Origin: UBA2821 sp902763335
Lineage (GTDB): Bacteria; Bacillota; Clostridia; Lachnospirales; Lachnospiraceae
DNA: 64,000 nt
Reading direction: 5' to 3' (one strand)
Assembly: GCA_052066835.1 (NCBI GenBank)
Contig: JBQHRJ010000003.1
This document shows, piece by piece, positions 45,649 through 54,944 of this stretch. The position numbers and the translations under genes were made by a program. A model generated the notes under the pieces. The model ran no database searches. It was given only the letters and a program-made list of their open reading frames with translations, and had not been told where the DNA came from. The first letter of the stretch is position 1. Each line of letters begins with the position of its first letter.

Positions 45649-48096
45649 TTAATCAATTGATTTAAGTGATTCTGCCATATTTATATTTTCCAGTTTTCGT
45701 GTCATAAGAATACTTATGACTGAGTTGAAAAGAAACGTCATAATTACACTCAGCAGATAGCTCAGTGCCTTTACATGTACATTAAATGAGATACTGTCTA
45801 TATTTATCTGACTCATTACAAATTCATGAAGAAAATGTCCGAGAATCAGACCTACGAGACTGCCAAAAAGTGTTAGTATTATGTTTTCACGGAAAACGTA
45901 GGATTTCGTTTCTTCTTTATAAAAACCAAGAACCTTAATTGTTGCAATTTCACGTATTCGCTCGGTTATGTTTATGTTGTTAAGATTATATATAACTATG
46001 AAGGCTAACAGTGCAGCGCAGAATATTACGAGCGCAACAACGTAATTCAGGCTTTTCATCATATCACTGACAGTATCTTTTAAGTCATTGCTTGCCAGTA
46101 CGGAAGTTACACAATCTTCTTTCATAAGCAGGGCTGATACAGCATGAGAGTCAGCCTTTTTGTTTATGTTAATAAAGTAGTGGTTTACAACGGCATCATG
46201 TCCTAATAATGATAAATAAGTTTCGGAATTTATCAGTATATAATTATCGAAATAATTTTCGCATATTGCTGATACAGTTAATTCTCCACCTGACATGTTA
46301 CTGCCTTTTATAGAAAAGGTATCACCTTTTTTCAGATTAAATATTTCAGCATATTTTTTTGTTATGACGGCTTCTCCTTTTTTGGGAAAAGCTATTTTTT
46401 TGTCTGACGTGTCATGCAGGTCGATAAATTTACTTAAGTTTTTATCATCAGATATAGTAAGTACTTCTATAGATTTTGTTTTATTTTTAAAACTCATATC
46501 CATGCTCTGATATGATGATGCCATGTATGCATCTATATAAGTCGAAATTTCAGAAGAATTAAAGGCATCTTCTATGGCATTTGAGTCTTTGACATTTACG
46601 GTTAAGTCATATTTGAATATGTTGTTAAACTGGTCGTTTGCCACGTCGGCTATAGAATCTTTCAGACCAAAACCTGTTACTAAAAGTGCAGTACAGCCGC
46701 TTATACCTATTACCATCATAAAAAATCTCTTTTTATACCTGAACAGGTTTCTTGCTGAGACTTTATCCAGGAATTTCATACGTTTCCATATGAATGAAAT
46801 TTTTTCAAGTATTATTCGTTTGCCGGCAGTTGGTGCCTTAGGGCGCATAAGAGATGCTGCCATTTCATTTAATTCCCTGTAGCAGCAGAAAAATGTTGTG
46901 CCGGCAGCACAAAGGAATGCTACGGAGACTGATATCAGGGCTATTGGAATATTTGTAACATATACGATACTTCCTATGTTATACATCATTCCATAGGCTA
47001 TCCATATGACTGACGGAAATGCTATGGTTCCGAGAAAATACCCGATTATACCACCGATTAGGGAAGCACTTCCTGAATAAAATAAATATTTGCCGATAAT
47101 GGCGGTATTTGAATAGCCAAGGGCTTTTAACACACCAACCTGTGTGCGCTGTTCCTCCATCATACGGGTCATTGTAGTCATGCATACAAGTGCCGCAACG
47201 AGGAAGAAAAATATCGGAAATACATTTGCAATTCCCATGACAATAGCTGAGTCATTTTCAAAGTTTGCGTAACCTGAGTTTGAGCTTCGTGTAAGAGTAT
47301 ATACGGACGGCTCAGATATTCCGTACATTGCAAGTCTGCTATAACGTGATGCGGCAATTTCTATGGCTTTTTCATTTACAGCATCATATTTATCATCTAT
47401 ATAATCATTATATTCATCCGAATACAGAGAGCCGTGATTTTTTAATTTTACATATATTTCAGTATCATAATCAATAGCATAGGCATCATTTAAAATATAT
47501 ATAAATCCGTTTAATGTTCCGTTTCCGAGAGCCGTTGTACCCCTGTCATAACGGATATAAAGGGGAGAACGTACTATACCTGTTATTGTAAATTCAGTTA
47601 CAGAAAATTTCTGACTGTCTGAATCAGAATTTGCCGATGATATGGAGATGGTTTTTCCTATATCGGATGAACTGAATTTTCTGCTGTCGGCAAGACACTC
47701 ATTGCTTTTTGATGGCATTTTTCCTGACAAAAGTTCGGGGATGTTTATATTATCCGGCATTGAAATGGTCTTTAATACCATGTCGCTGCCGCCTGAATTG
47801 GTCATTATAATGTCTGCACTTTTGCTGCCTTCTGAGGCTGTTACGTCTTTCATATCATTCAGGGTTTTATATGCATCTGTATCAAATCCTATAGTTGATA
47901 CAAGTTTAAAATCATACATTGACTGATTGTTGAGGTATTTTTCACCTGTAGCTACCATTGCATCGCGGGTAACTTTAAGACCTGCAAAGAATCCAACACC
48001 AAGCATAACGATTAACATTATGGCAATGTATCTTCCGAGGCTTGAACGGATTTCCCTGTAGGTAGATTTAATCATTGATTTACTCATATTTTTCAC
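45649..48096 (-). CDS. FtsX-like ABC transporter permease
   Basis: This 815-residue membrane protein has an N-terminal helix, a large extracellular domain (about 55-280), a first FtsX block of three helices (about 285-415), and a second extracellular domain. A second FtsX block ends the chain (about 685-810). It resembles the large MacB/FtsX-type permeases of Firmicutes that export lipids, peptides or lipoproteins or act in antibiotic defence. GTG 48096 lies 5 bases after AAAGGA; the ATG three codons further lacks good spacing. It is 12 bases behind its ATPase. Confidence 0.88.
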   Translation of the reverse strand: MKNMSKSMIKSTYREIRSSLGRYIAIMLIVMLGVGFFAGLKVTRDAMVATGEKYLNNQSMYDFKLVSTIGFDTDAYKTLNDMKDVTASEGSKSADIIMTNSGGSDMVLKTISMPDNINIPELLSGKMPSKSNECLADSRKFSSSDIGKTISISSANSDSDSQKFSVTEFTITGIVRSPLYIRYDRGTTALGNGTLNGFIYILNDAYAIDYDTEIYVKLKNHGSLYSDEYNDYIDDKYDAVNEKAIEIAASRYSRLAMYGISEPSVYTLTRSSNSGYANFENDSAIVMGIANVFPIFFFLVAALVCMTTMTRMMEEQRTQVGVLKALGYSNTAIIGKYLFYSGSASLIGGIIGYFLGTIAFPSVIWIAYGMMYNIGSIVYVTNIPIALISVSVAFLCAAGTTFFCCYRELNEMAASLMRPKAPTAGKRIILEKISFIWKRMKFLDKVSARNLFRYKKRFFMMVIGISGCTALLVTGFGLKDSIADVANDQFNNIFKYDLTVNVKDSNAIEDAFNSSEISTYIDAYMASSYQSMDMSFKNKTKSIEVLTISDDKNLSKFIDLHDTSDKKIAFPKKGEAVITKKYAEIFNLKKGDTFSIKGSNMSGGELTVSAICENYFDNYILINSETYLSLLGHDAVVNHYFININKKADSHAVSALLMKEDCVTSVLASNDLKDTVSDMMKSLNYVVALVIFCAALLAFIVIYNLNNINITERIREIATIKVLGFYKEETKSYVFRENIILTLFGSLVGLILGHFLHEFVMSQINIDSISFNVHVKALSYLLSVIMTFLFNSVISILMTRKLENINMAESLKSID

Positions 48097-48108
48097 AATA
48101 ATCCTTTC

Positions 48109-48813
48109 TTACCATTCAAGTGTGGATACGTCGGCAGGTTTTTCGTTCTTATGTATGTCATGTATAGTGCCGTTTTTTACGGTGATTACTCTGTCTGCCA
48201 TGGATGTAAGTGCCTGGTTGTGAGTTATGACTATGACTGTTGTATTAGTATTTCTGCATGTATCCTGTAGAAGTTTTAACACGGATTTTCCAGTTTCATA
48301 ATCGAGAGCACCGGTCGGCTCGTCACATAAGAGTAATTTTGGATTTTTGGCAATGGCTCTTGCGATGGCAACACGTTGCTGTTCGCCGCCGGATAACTGT
48401 GCAGGGAAATTTGCCATTCGGTCTTTTAGGCCAACCTGCTCAAGAACAGTAGCAGCATCTAAGGGATTTTTGCAAATCTGTGAGGCAAGCTCAACGTTTT
48501 CAAGTGCGGTGAGATTACCGACAAGGTTGTAAAACTGAAATACAAATCCCACATCAAATCGTCTGTAGGTGGTGAGATCACGCTTTTTCAAATCTGAGAT
48601 GCATTTCCCATCTAATATAACTTTTCCGGATGTGAGAGTATCCATTCCGCCTAAAATATTTAATATAGTAGTTTTTCCGGCACCGGAAGAACCTACGATT
48701 ATACAGAATTCACCCTGTTCTATTTCAAAATTTACATTTTCAAGCGCATGTATATCAACTTCTCCCGTATGATAACATTTGCTGACGTTTTCAAATTTTA
48801 CATAAGAAGACAT
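48109..48813 (-). CDS. LolD/MacB-type ABC transporter ATP-binding protein
   Basis: This 234-residue ATPase has Walker A GSSGAGKTT near residue 40, the signature LSGGEQQRVAIARA, Walker B LLLCDEPTGALD and the H-loop VIVITHN. The phrase FVFQFYNLVGNLTALENVELA is typical of the LolD/FtsE/MacB group that pairs with FtsX-like permeases. GGAGG lies 6 bases before the ATG. It is the first gene of a two-gene operon with the permease at 45649-48096. Confidence 0.93.
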   Translation of the reverse strand: MSSYVKFENVSKCYHTGEVDIHALENVNFEIEQGEFCIIVGSSGAGKTTILNILGGMDTLTSGKVILDGKCISDLKKRDLTTYRRFDVGFVFQFYNLVGNLTALENVELASQICKNPLDAATVLEQVGLKDRMANFPAQLSGGEQQRVAIARAIAKNPKLLLCDEPTGALDYETGKSVLKLLQDTCRNTNTTVIVITHNQALTSMADRVITVKNGTIHDIHKNEKPADVSTLEW

Positions 48814-48985
48814 GTGTTTCCTCCATTTCTGTAATATGTATTATAAATAGCTGTGGGGACTTTTGCTCCCGACCTCATAAATATATCATAGCGCAGATAA
48901 TGGTACAACTATTTAATAGGTGGAAAATTGACAAAACTATGGTAAAATAGGTGTATACAGATTTTAAATAACAGCTACAAAATGG

Positions 48986-49048
48986 GATTCGGAAGTCAAA
49001 AGCCCCCTCAGGGATCAGCCGAATACAGCATCCTTTTGACTCCGAATC
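48986..49048 (+). repeat. Dispersed near-palindromic repeat, copy C (short, inverted)
   Basis: Inverted ends GATTCGGAAGTCAAAAG (48986-49002) and CTTTTGACTCCGAATC (49033-49048) enclose CCCCCTCAGGGATCAGCCG. Read on the minus strand it matches the outer parts of copy B (GTCAAAAGG-TGCTG at one end, CAGGG-CTTTTGAC at the other) but lacks the long inner hairpin. A perfect TTGACA lies upstream at 48928-48933, without a convincing -10. The element is 23 bases before the start of the XRE gene. Confidence 0.75.
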
Positions 49049-49071
49049 AAATTAAGCAAAATGGAGGAATT

Positions 49072-49521
49072 ATGAGTTTCGCAGAAAAAATATACTTAAT
49101 CAGGACTAAGAATAAATTATCACAGGAAGAGATGGCATCAAAGTTCAATGTGAGCAGACAGACTATATCAAAGTGGGAAAGCGGAATGTCGTATCCGGAG
49201 ATAGACAAGCTTATAAGCATAAGTGAAATGTTTGATGTGTCTATTGATTATCTTCTTAAGGATAATGAAAACCGCAAGGACATGGGTGAGAGAATTGAAA
49301 AAATCATATTTCAGTTTCTGGCATCATCCCAAGGGATGGGAAGGGTATCAGAACAGCTTATAGACATTATGCGTGATGGTATTATTACAGATGAAGAGAG
49401 ACTTCAGCTGGAGAATATTACATACGTTCTTGATGAGGCGGCACAGACTATAGAGAATGTAAAGAAAATTATTATTAATGATAAGGAGGCAGGGATAGTA
49501 TATGAGGAGCAGAAAGATTAA
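49072..49521 (+). CDS. XRE-family transcriptional regulator
   Basis: This 149-residue protein has a Cro/CI-type helix-turn-helix at residues about 7-60 (LSQEEMASKFNVSRQTISKW) and a C-terminal helical part (65-149) of unknown role. ATG 49072 follows GGAGG; the frame is open upstream to 48982 but that stretch is the repeat. Its last 20 bases overlap the start of the secreted Ig-like/NlpC gene, an arrangement that suggests a shared transcript. The target genes are unknown. Confidence 0.88.
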   Translation: MSFAEKIYLIRTKNKLSQEEMASKFNVSRQTISKWESGMSYPEIDKLISISEMFDVSIDYLLKDNENRKDMGERIEKIIFQFLASSQGMGRVSEQLIDIMRDGIITDEERLQLENITYVLDEAAQTIENVKKIIINDKEAGIVYEEQKD

Positions 49522-51661
49522 GAAAATTCTGGCAGTTGCACTGAGTGCAGCTATAGTTTTTAATTCGCAGGGAATATACTATGCGGATGAAGAAACAGAA
49601 CCGGTTACAGAAGCATTTACAGAGGAAAATGTGCAGACGGAAACTGATGCAGATGATACAGCAGAGAGTGTATCGGAAGAGGAAAGTGAACCACAAGAAA
49701 GTACTTCAGAAGAAGTAACAACAAAAGAAAGCGTTTCAGAAGAAACAACGACACAGGAAAATATTTCAGAACCACAGGAAGAGGTTACAGAGGAAACGGA
49801 GACTACAGCTTATACAGCCGGAGAACAGGACACAGATAATGAGCTTTCAAAAGCGGATGATTACATAGATATAAGCAGTACGGAATATACAGTATATCTC
49901 GGACAGGAAAAAGGTGAATATTCATTGTATGCATATACATCTTTAAGTGAAAAAATCAAGTGGTCATCAACAAATGAAAGTATAGTTAAAGTTGACAATG
50001 AAGGTAATATTATCCCTGTAAAAGCAGGAGTTGCATTTATAAAAGTAACGGCAGGAGGCCTTTCAGCAAAATGTAAGGTTAGGGTAAAAAAGCCGGAACT
50101 TGAAATGTATACAAAAGAGGCAAATCTTTATTGTGGAAGCAGTGTATTTTTGTATGTGTATAAAAATCCTTATGAATCAAAGATTAAATGGAAATCATCC
50201 AACACAAATATTGCTGTTGTAGATGACAAAGGAAATGTTTTGACAAAAAATCCCGGGGTTGTGAAAATATATGCATCAGCCGGAGGGGCAAAGGTGTCAT
50301 GTAAGGTAAGAGTTTATAAAGATAAATATGAACTTGATAAGACATCAATTACGATTGTCAGAGGAAAAAGCCAGACATTGAAAATGTTAAATGTACCACA
50401 GTATGAGAGTGCAAGATTTATTAAAGATGAATCAATAAACAATGTAACAATAAGCAACCAGACATCAGACCAGTGTAAGATTACAGGAAAAAAAGTTGGA
50501 AAACAGCTGGTTTACGTGCAGTTCAGTACATATGTAAATGGAAAAGAAATAGAGTGGAACCGTGCGTGTGAAGTGAATGTTGTGGAAAAAGGAATTACAA
50601 AGCAGCAGTTTTCAATGGCAGCGGGAACAAGTGAGCAGTTAAGGCTTGTGAGAGTGGATAAATCATCTCCTGTAAAGAAGGTATTGTGGAAATCTTCCTC
50701 ACCGAAGGTGGCATCAGTGAATCAGTCTACAGGACTTGTAAATGCAAAATCAGCCGGCAAAGTAAAGATAACGGCAGTGGTAACACTTAAAAACGGAGAG
50801 GTAAATAGGTACACAACTGATATAAAAGTTTCGTCACCGTCAATCAATATAAGCAAAATTGTAACAACACCGGGAAAGACAAAGAAAATACAGTTATCAG
50901 GTGTGAATAAGTGGAGTAAAGTGTCATATAAGAGCAGCAATCCTTCTGTGGCAACAGTTGATGCTAATGGAAACATTAATACCCTGCAAAAGGGAAGTAC
51001 TATTATAAGGGTGAACGCAGATGGAAAGACAATAGGATGCCATGTGTATATAAGCAATCCGAGTCTTGCAGATTCTAATGCAATCCTTGCACCGGGATGG
51101 ACGACAACCATATCTGTAAAGGGTATAACCAAAAAGAGTAGTGTATCATTCTCAAGCGATAACAGTACTATAGCTTCAGTAAATGAAAAAGGTGTGGTGA
51201 CGGCCGGAGCATATGGAGCCACATACATAACAGTGCTTGCAGACGGACAGAGATTCAGGTATCTGGTGGAGGTCGCTCCTGAAAGGGCAATAAATGCATG
51301 TAATAAAGGTGCATGGATACTGGCAAACTGGACATACAGTCAGGAACTCAGAATGAATGACGGATATTATGACTGCAGTTCACTTGTATTTAAATCATAT
51401 GGGTATGACTCCGGACTTATCGGCGGAACCGGTTCATGGGCACCTACGGCAGCCAATATGGCAAAATATATGAGCGATACCGGAAGAGTACTTTCATATC
51501 AGTATATATCATTTGAAAATATGAGGCCGGGAGACTTGATATTCCACGGTGGAGCCGACAATGGACGTTACCTTGGAATATACCATGTAGATTTGTATTA
51601 CGGTGGAGGTTCATATCCTGCACATGACATAGTGATGATAGCAAGACCGCTTAATGAATAG
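49502..51661 (+). CDS. Secreted Ig-like (Big_2) repeat protein with C-terminal NlpC/P60-like domain
   Basis: This 719-residue exported protein has a signal peptide (1-28, cleavage near YYADEE), then an acidic Glu/Thr/Ser linker (29-118). Several bacterial Ig-like Big_2 repeats follow (about 120-595), each with the pattern KWSSTNESIVKVDNEGNI or close variants. The C-terminal part (about 597-719) looks like an NlpC/P60 cysteine peptidase: YYDCSSLVFKSYG supplies the Cys and IYHVDLYYGGG the His. It probably cuts peptidoglycan stem peptides at the cell surface. AAGGAGG lies 12 bases before ATG 49502. No LPXTG or SLH anchor is visible. Confidence 0.85.
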   Translation: MRSRKIKKILAVALSAAIVFNSQGIYYADEETEPVTEAFTEENVQTETDADDTAESVSEEESEPQESTSEEVTTKESVSEETTTQENISEPQEEVTEETETTAYTAGEQDTDNELSKADDYIDISSTEYTVYLGQEKGEYSLYAYTSLSEKIKWSSTNESIVKVDNEGNIIPVKAGVAFIKVTAGGLSAKCKVRVKKPELEMYTKEANLYCGSSVFLYVYKNPYESKIKWKSSNTNIAVVDDKGNVLTKNPGVVKIYASAGGAKVSCKVRVYKDKYELDKTSITIVRGKSQTLKMLNVPQYESARFIKDESINNVTISNQTSDQCKITGKKVGKQLVYVQFSTYVNGKEIEWNRACEVNVVEKGITKQQFSMAAGTSEQLRLVRVDKSSPVKKVLWKSSSPKVASVNQSTGLVNAKSAGKVKITAVVTLKNGEVNRYTTDIKVSSPSINISKIVTTPGKTKKIQLSGVNKWSKVSYKSSNPSVATVDANGNINTLQKGSTIIRVNADGKTIGCHVYISNPSLADSNAILAPGWTTTISVKGITKKSSVSFSSDNSTIASVNEKGVVTAGAYGATYITVLADGQRFRYLVEVAPERAINACNKGAWILANWTYSQELRMNDGYYDCSSLVFKSYGYDSGLIGGTGSWAPTAANMAKYMSDTGRVLSYQYISFENMRPGDLIFHGGADNGRYLGIYHVDLYYGGGSYPAHDIVMIARPLNE

Positions 51662-51693
51662 AAATAAGTGTGGCTCTGGAATGGAGGAACATA

Positions 51694-52713
51694 ATGCAGC
51701 TTACAACTTTGTGCTATATAGAGAAAGATGATAAATATCTTATGCTTCACAGAACTAAGAAGAAAAATGATCTGAGTAAGGACATGTGGATAGGAGTGGG
51801 CGGACACTTTGAAGATGAAGAGAGTCCGGTGGAATGTCTGATGAGAGAAGTTAAAGAAGAGACAGGACTTACACTGACATCTTACAGACTCAGAGGAATT
51901 GTTACATTTATATCTGACGAGGCAGAAGGTGAATATATGTTTCTGTATACGGCGGACGGATTTGAAGGAGAAATAAAGAATTGTGATGAGGGAGAACTTG
52001 AATTTATCGAAAAAGACAGGATAAGAGGGCTGTATATGTGGGCAGGAGATGAGATTTTCCTAAGGCTTATAAGAGAAGATTATCCTATGTTTGACTTAAG
52101 GCTTGAATATAATGGAAGGAAGCTTAGCAGGGCTGTGCTTGATGGAAAAGAAATGGAACTGTTTGATATTCTGTCGGACGATTATAAGGAGACTGGTATA
52201 GTAAGGGAAAGAACGTCAGTGCATGAGACCGGTGCATGGCACAAGACTTCACATGTGTGGATATACAGAAAGAAAAATTCAGGGTATGACGTACTGCTTC
52301 AGAAGAGAAATGAACATAAAGATTCATTTCCGGGATATTATGATATATCAAGTGCAGGACATATTCCGGCAGGTGAAGATTATAAGGAATCGGCATTGCG
52401 TGAACTTAAAGAGGAGCTTGGAATAACGGCCAAACCTGAAGAATTGCAACTAATAGGTGTTCATAACGGTATGTCAAATGAAGAATTTTATGGGAAACCA
52501 TTTATAAATAATGAACACAGTATGGTATATGTGTATGACGGCACAGAGCTTGAGCCGGATGATTTTAAGCTTCAGAAGGAGGAAGTCGAATCGGTAAAAT
52601 GGATTGACTACGAAGTAGGTAAGAAAAGTCTGTTTAACGGTGAGATGAAAAACTGCGTATATAGTGAAGAGTGGGAGATGCTTGGAAGATATTTCTTTGG
52701 CAGTTCAAACTAA
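51694..52713 (+). CDS. Tandem Nudix hydrolase
   Basis: This 339-residue protein has two Nudix domains. The first (about 1-150) has a complete Nudix box at residues 37-59 (G-x5-E-x7-REVKEETGL) and resembles MutT-like 8-oxo-dGTP diphosphatases. The second (about 175-335) has a complete box at 222-244 ending RELKEELGI and resembles the IDI-like/YfcD group. Both boxes keep all catalytic glutamates. ATG 51694 lies 7 bases after GGAGG. Substrates are unknown. It stands between the NlpC gene and a bidirectional terminator. Confidence 0.88.
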   Translation: MQLTTLCYIEKDDKYLMLHRTKKKNDLSKDMWIGVGGHFEDEESPVECLMREVKEETGLTLTSYRLRGIVTFISDEAEGEYMFLYTADGFEGEIKNCDEGELEFIEKDRIRGLYMWAGDEIFLRLIREDYPMFDLRLEYNGRKLSRAVLDGKEMELFDILSDDYKETGIVRERTSVHETGAWHKTSHVWIYRKKNSGYDVLLQKRNEHKDSFPGYYDISSAGHIPAGEDYKESALRELKEELGITAKPEELQLIGVHNGMSNEEFYGKPFINNEHSMVYVYDGTELEPDDFKLQKEEVESVKWIDYEVGKKSLFNGEMKNCVYSEEWEMLGRYFFGSSN

Positions 52714-52722
52714 AAATAAATC

Positions 52723-52764
52723 AGGACTGAAGTGTCAGCATATTGCAACACTTCAGTCCTTTTA
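52723..52764. terminator. Bidirectional terminator between the Nudix and sensor kinase genes
   Basis: Perfect arms AGGACTGAAGTGT (52723-52735) and ACACTTCAGTCCT (52748-52760) are followed by TTTTAAATTTA, with A-rich bases on the left. It serves both converging transcripts. Confidence 0.82.
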
Positions 52765-52780
52765 AATTTAATTATAGATG

Positions 52781-54190
52781 TTATGATTTTTTGAGTGTAA
52801 ATATAAACTTTGTACCGACACCTTCGGTGCTGACAACATTTATATTCTGTTCATGTGCAAGAATGATTTCTCTTGTTATTGAAAGACCGAGTCCGCTTCC
52901 GGTTTTGTCCTTTCCACGGGAAAGGTCTGTTTTGTAAAATCTGTCCCAAATCTTACTTAAAGATTCTTTTGGAATACCAATGCCACTGTCTGCCACAGAG
53001 ATAAATACCTTATCATTTCTAGAAGTCATATTAATAGTTATCTCTGATTCAGAATGGCTGAATTTTATTGCGTTGTCGATAAGATTGTATATTATCTGGC
53101 TGATTTTATCCTTGTCAGCACTTACCATATAATATTTATTGTCAGTATTGATGCATATCGACAATTTCTTTTTCTCACACTTACCTTCAAATGAATTAGC
53201 AATCTGGCGAATAAGAGTGTAGATATTAAACGATGTAATATCAAGGCGGTTGCCTTTACTGTCCCATTTATTAAGTGTCAGAATATTTTCGGTAAGTTTT
53301 GTAAGTCGTTCAGTTTCAAATAATACGATATCAAGATATTTATCCTGCATTTCATATGGAATGGTACCGTCCTTCATGGCCTCAACATATCCCTTTATGG
53401 AAGTAAGCGGAGAACGAAAATCATGTGAAATGTTAGCTATAAATTTACGTTCATCAACCTCCATGGTATTAAGTTCATCTGCCATAAATTTAAGAGAAAG
53501 TCCCAGCCTTCCAATCTCATTATCTGAATTGAACTTCTCAAGGCCTTCATATGTAAAGTTTCCTTTAGCATACTCTCTCGCTGCAATACTTATTTTTTTG
53601 ATTGGAATAAACACTGTAAATGTAAATGTAATCAGGATAATAAGTGTAAGCATAAATATAAATAAAAATGTCAGATACACGGTGTTCTGCATACTAAGAT
53701 GTTCTTCATCCAGAGCGCCTAAGTCATAGTGTAAAAATGCATAGCCGCGGGTCTGAAGATTCTCCGTGATAGGCATATATACTGATATAACCTTGTCATC
53801 AAAATAATTATAAAATTTGCCGATTTTGTAATTGCTTTCTCCGAAATCCCTTATATTAAAATCAGGGATACTGTCATATTCGTATGACTGCGAACTGTAT
53901 AATATATTTCCCTTAAAATCTATAATCTGCAATGTACAGTTCAGGCTTTTGGCATATGTACGCAACTGTATCTTCAAATCTTCATCTATACCGTTTGCCA
54001 CGCGGTTGTACTTATCATGAATGGTGTTTACGCATATTACATTAAGACTGTCGTAAAGTTCAGTTTCTTTGTTCTTTATCAGAAGCTGTTTATTTTCATA
54101 TGATGTCCAAAGATCGATAACAAGGAAACTTCCTATAAAAACCAGAACATACGAAAGCAGAAAATAGTAATAAATAGTTTTACGTCTCAT
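52781..54190 (-). CDS. Two-component sensor histidine kinase
   Basis: This 469-residue membrane kinase has two membrane helices (about 10-28 and 165-190) around an extracellular sensor domain, then HAMP (about 190-240). The phosphorylated His lies in ANISHDFRSPLTSIKGY. The ATPase domain follows, with N-box NLIDNAIKFSH, DSGIGIP and a second glycine loop GSGLGLSI. It overlaps nothing but starts 2 bases after the response regulator stop. The signal is unknown. It is the last gene of the mutS2-regulator-kinase operon. Confidence 0.92.
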   Translation of the reverse strand: MRRKTIYYYFLLSYVLVFIGSFLVIDLWTSYENKQLLIKNKETELYDSLNVICVNTIHDKYNRVANGIDEDLKIQLRTYAKSLNCTLQIIDFKGNILYSSQSYEYDSIPDFNIRDFGESNYKIGKFYNYFDDKVISVYMPITENLQTRGYAFLHYDLGALDEEHLSMQNTVYLTFLFIFMLTLIILITFTFTVFIPIKKISIAAREYAKGNFTYEGLEKFNSDNEIGRLGLSLKFMADELNTMEVDERKFIANISHDFRSPLTSIKGYVEAMKDGTIPYEMQDKYLDIVLFETERLTKLTENILTLNKWDSKGNRLDITSFNIYTLIRQIANSFEGKCEKKKLSICINTDNKYYMVSADKDKISQIIYNLIDNAIKFSHSESEITINMTSRNDKVFISVADSGIGIPKESLSKIWDRFYKTDLSRGKDKTGSGLGLSITREIILAHEQNINVVSTEGVGTKFIFTLKKS

Positions 54191-54191
54191 A

Positions 54192-54923
54192 CTAATCCTC
54201 GTTTCTGAGCGGCTGTTTTACTTCAAATTTGTATCCGATGCCCCATACAGTGGAAAGAGCCCAGTATTCGTTATCTGTGAGTTTTTCACGAAGTCTTTTT
54301 ATATGAACGTCTACAGTTCGTGTGTCACCGACGTAGTCATAGCCCCATATATTGTTGAGGAGCTGCTCACGGGTAAATACCTGATTAGGCGATGACGCAA
54401 GGAAAAATAAGAGTTCAAATTCCTTAGGCGGCATATCAACTATGTGGTTATTGTAAGTTACAGTATAATTAGCCTGATTGATTATAAGATTCGGAAATTC
54501 AACGAGGGCAGCCGACTGTGTGTCTTTGGAATCGGTCTGCGGATCCGGAATTTCACGGTATCTTCTGAGTACGGCTTTTACTCTGGCAACCAGTTCTTTG
54601 GAATCAAATGGTTTGATGATATAATCATCAGCTCCAAGTTCAAGTCCGAGAACTTTATCAAATACTTCACCTTTGGCTGATAACATAATGATAGGTTTGG
54701 TTGAATTTTTCCTTATATCACGGCATACATCGTACCCGTCCATACCGGGAAGCATGATGTCTAAAAGAACCAGATCGGGATTAAATTCCTTAAATTCTGA
54801 TATGGCACTTTCTCCGTCACCTACGGTTCGGGTTTCAAAACATTCCTTAGTAAGATAAAGGGAAATAAGTTCGGCTATATTATCATCGTCATCAACGATT
54901 AAAATTTTCTGTTTATTGCTCAT
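54192..54923 (-). CDS. OmpR/PhoB-family response regulator
   Basis: This 243-residue regulator has a receiver domain (1-120, phospho-acceptor Asp in DLVLLDIMLPGMDG) and an OmpR-type winged helix (about 140-235, ending HIKRLREKLTDNEY). A linker of about 20 residues joins them. ATG 54923 follows GGAGG. It partners the adjacent sensor kinase, and sits 21 bases behind mutS2, so expression may be linked to that repair gene. Confidence 0.93.
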   Translation of the reverse strand: MSNKQKILIVDDDDNIAELISLYLTKECFETRTVGDGESAISEFKEFNPDLVLLDIMLPGMDGYDVCRDIRKNSTKPIIMLSAKGEVFDKVLGLELGADDYIIKPFDSKELVARVKAVLRRYREIPDPQTDSKDTQSAALVEFPNLIINQANYTVTYNNHIVDMPPKEFELLFFLASSPNQVFTREQLLNNIWGYDYVGDTRTVDVHIKRLREKLTDNEYWALSTVWGIGYKFEVKQPLRNED

Positions 54924-54944
54924 GTGAGACCTCCGTTTTGTCTG

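Noticed and set aside
48982..49071. Extended N-terminus of the XRE regulator
   Set aside because: It consists of repeat copy C; the helix-turn-helix family start and GGAGG site fit ATG 49072.
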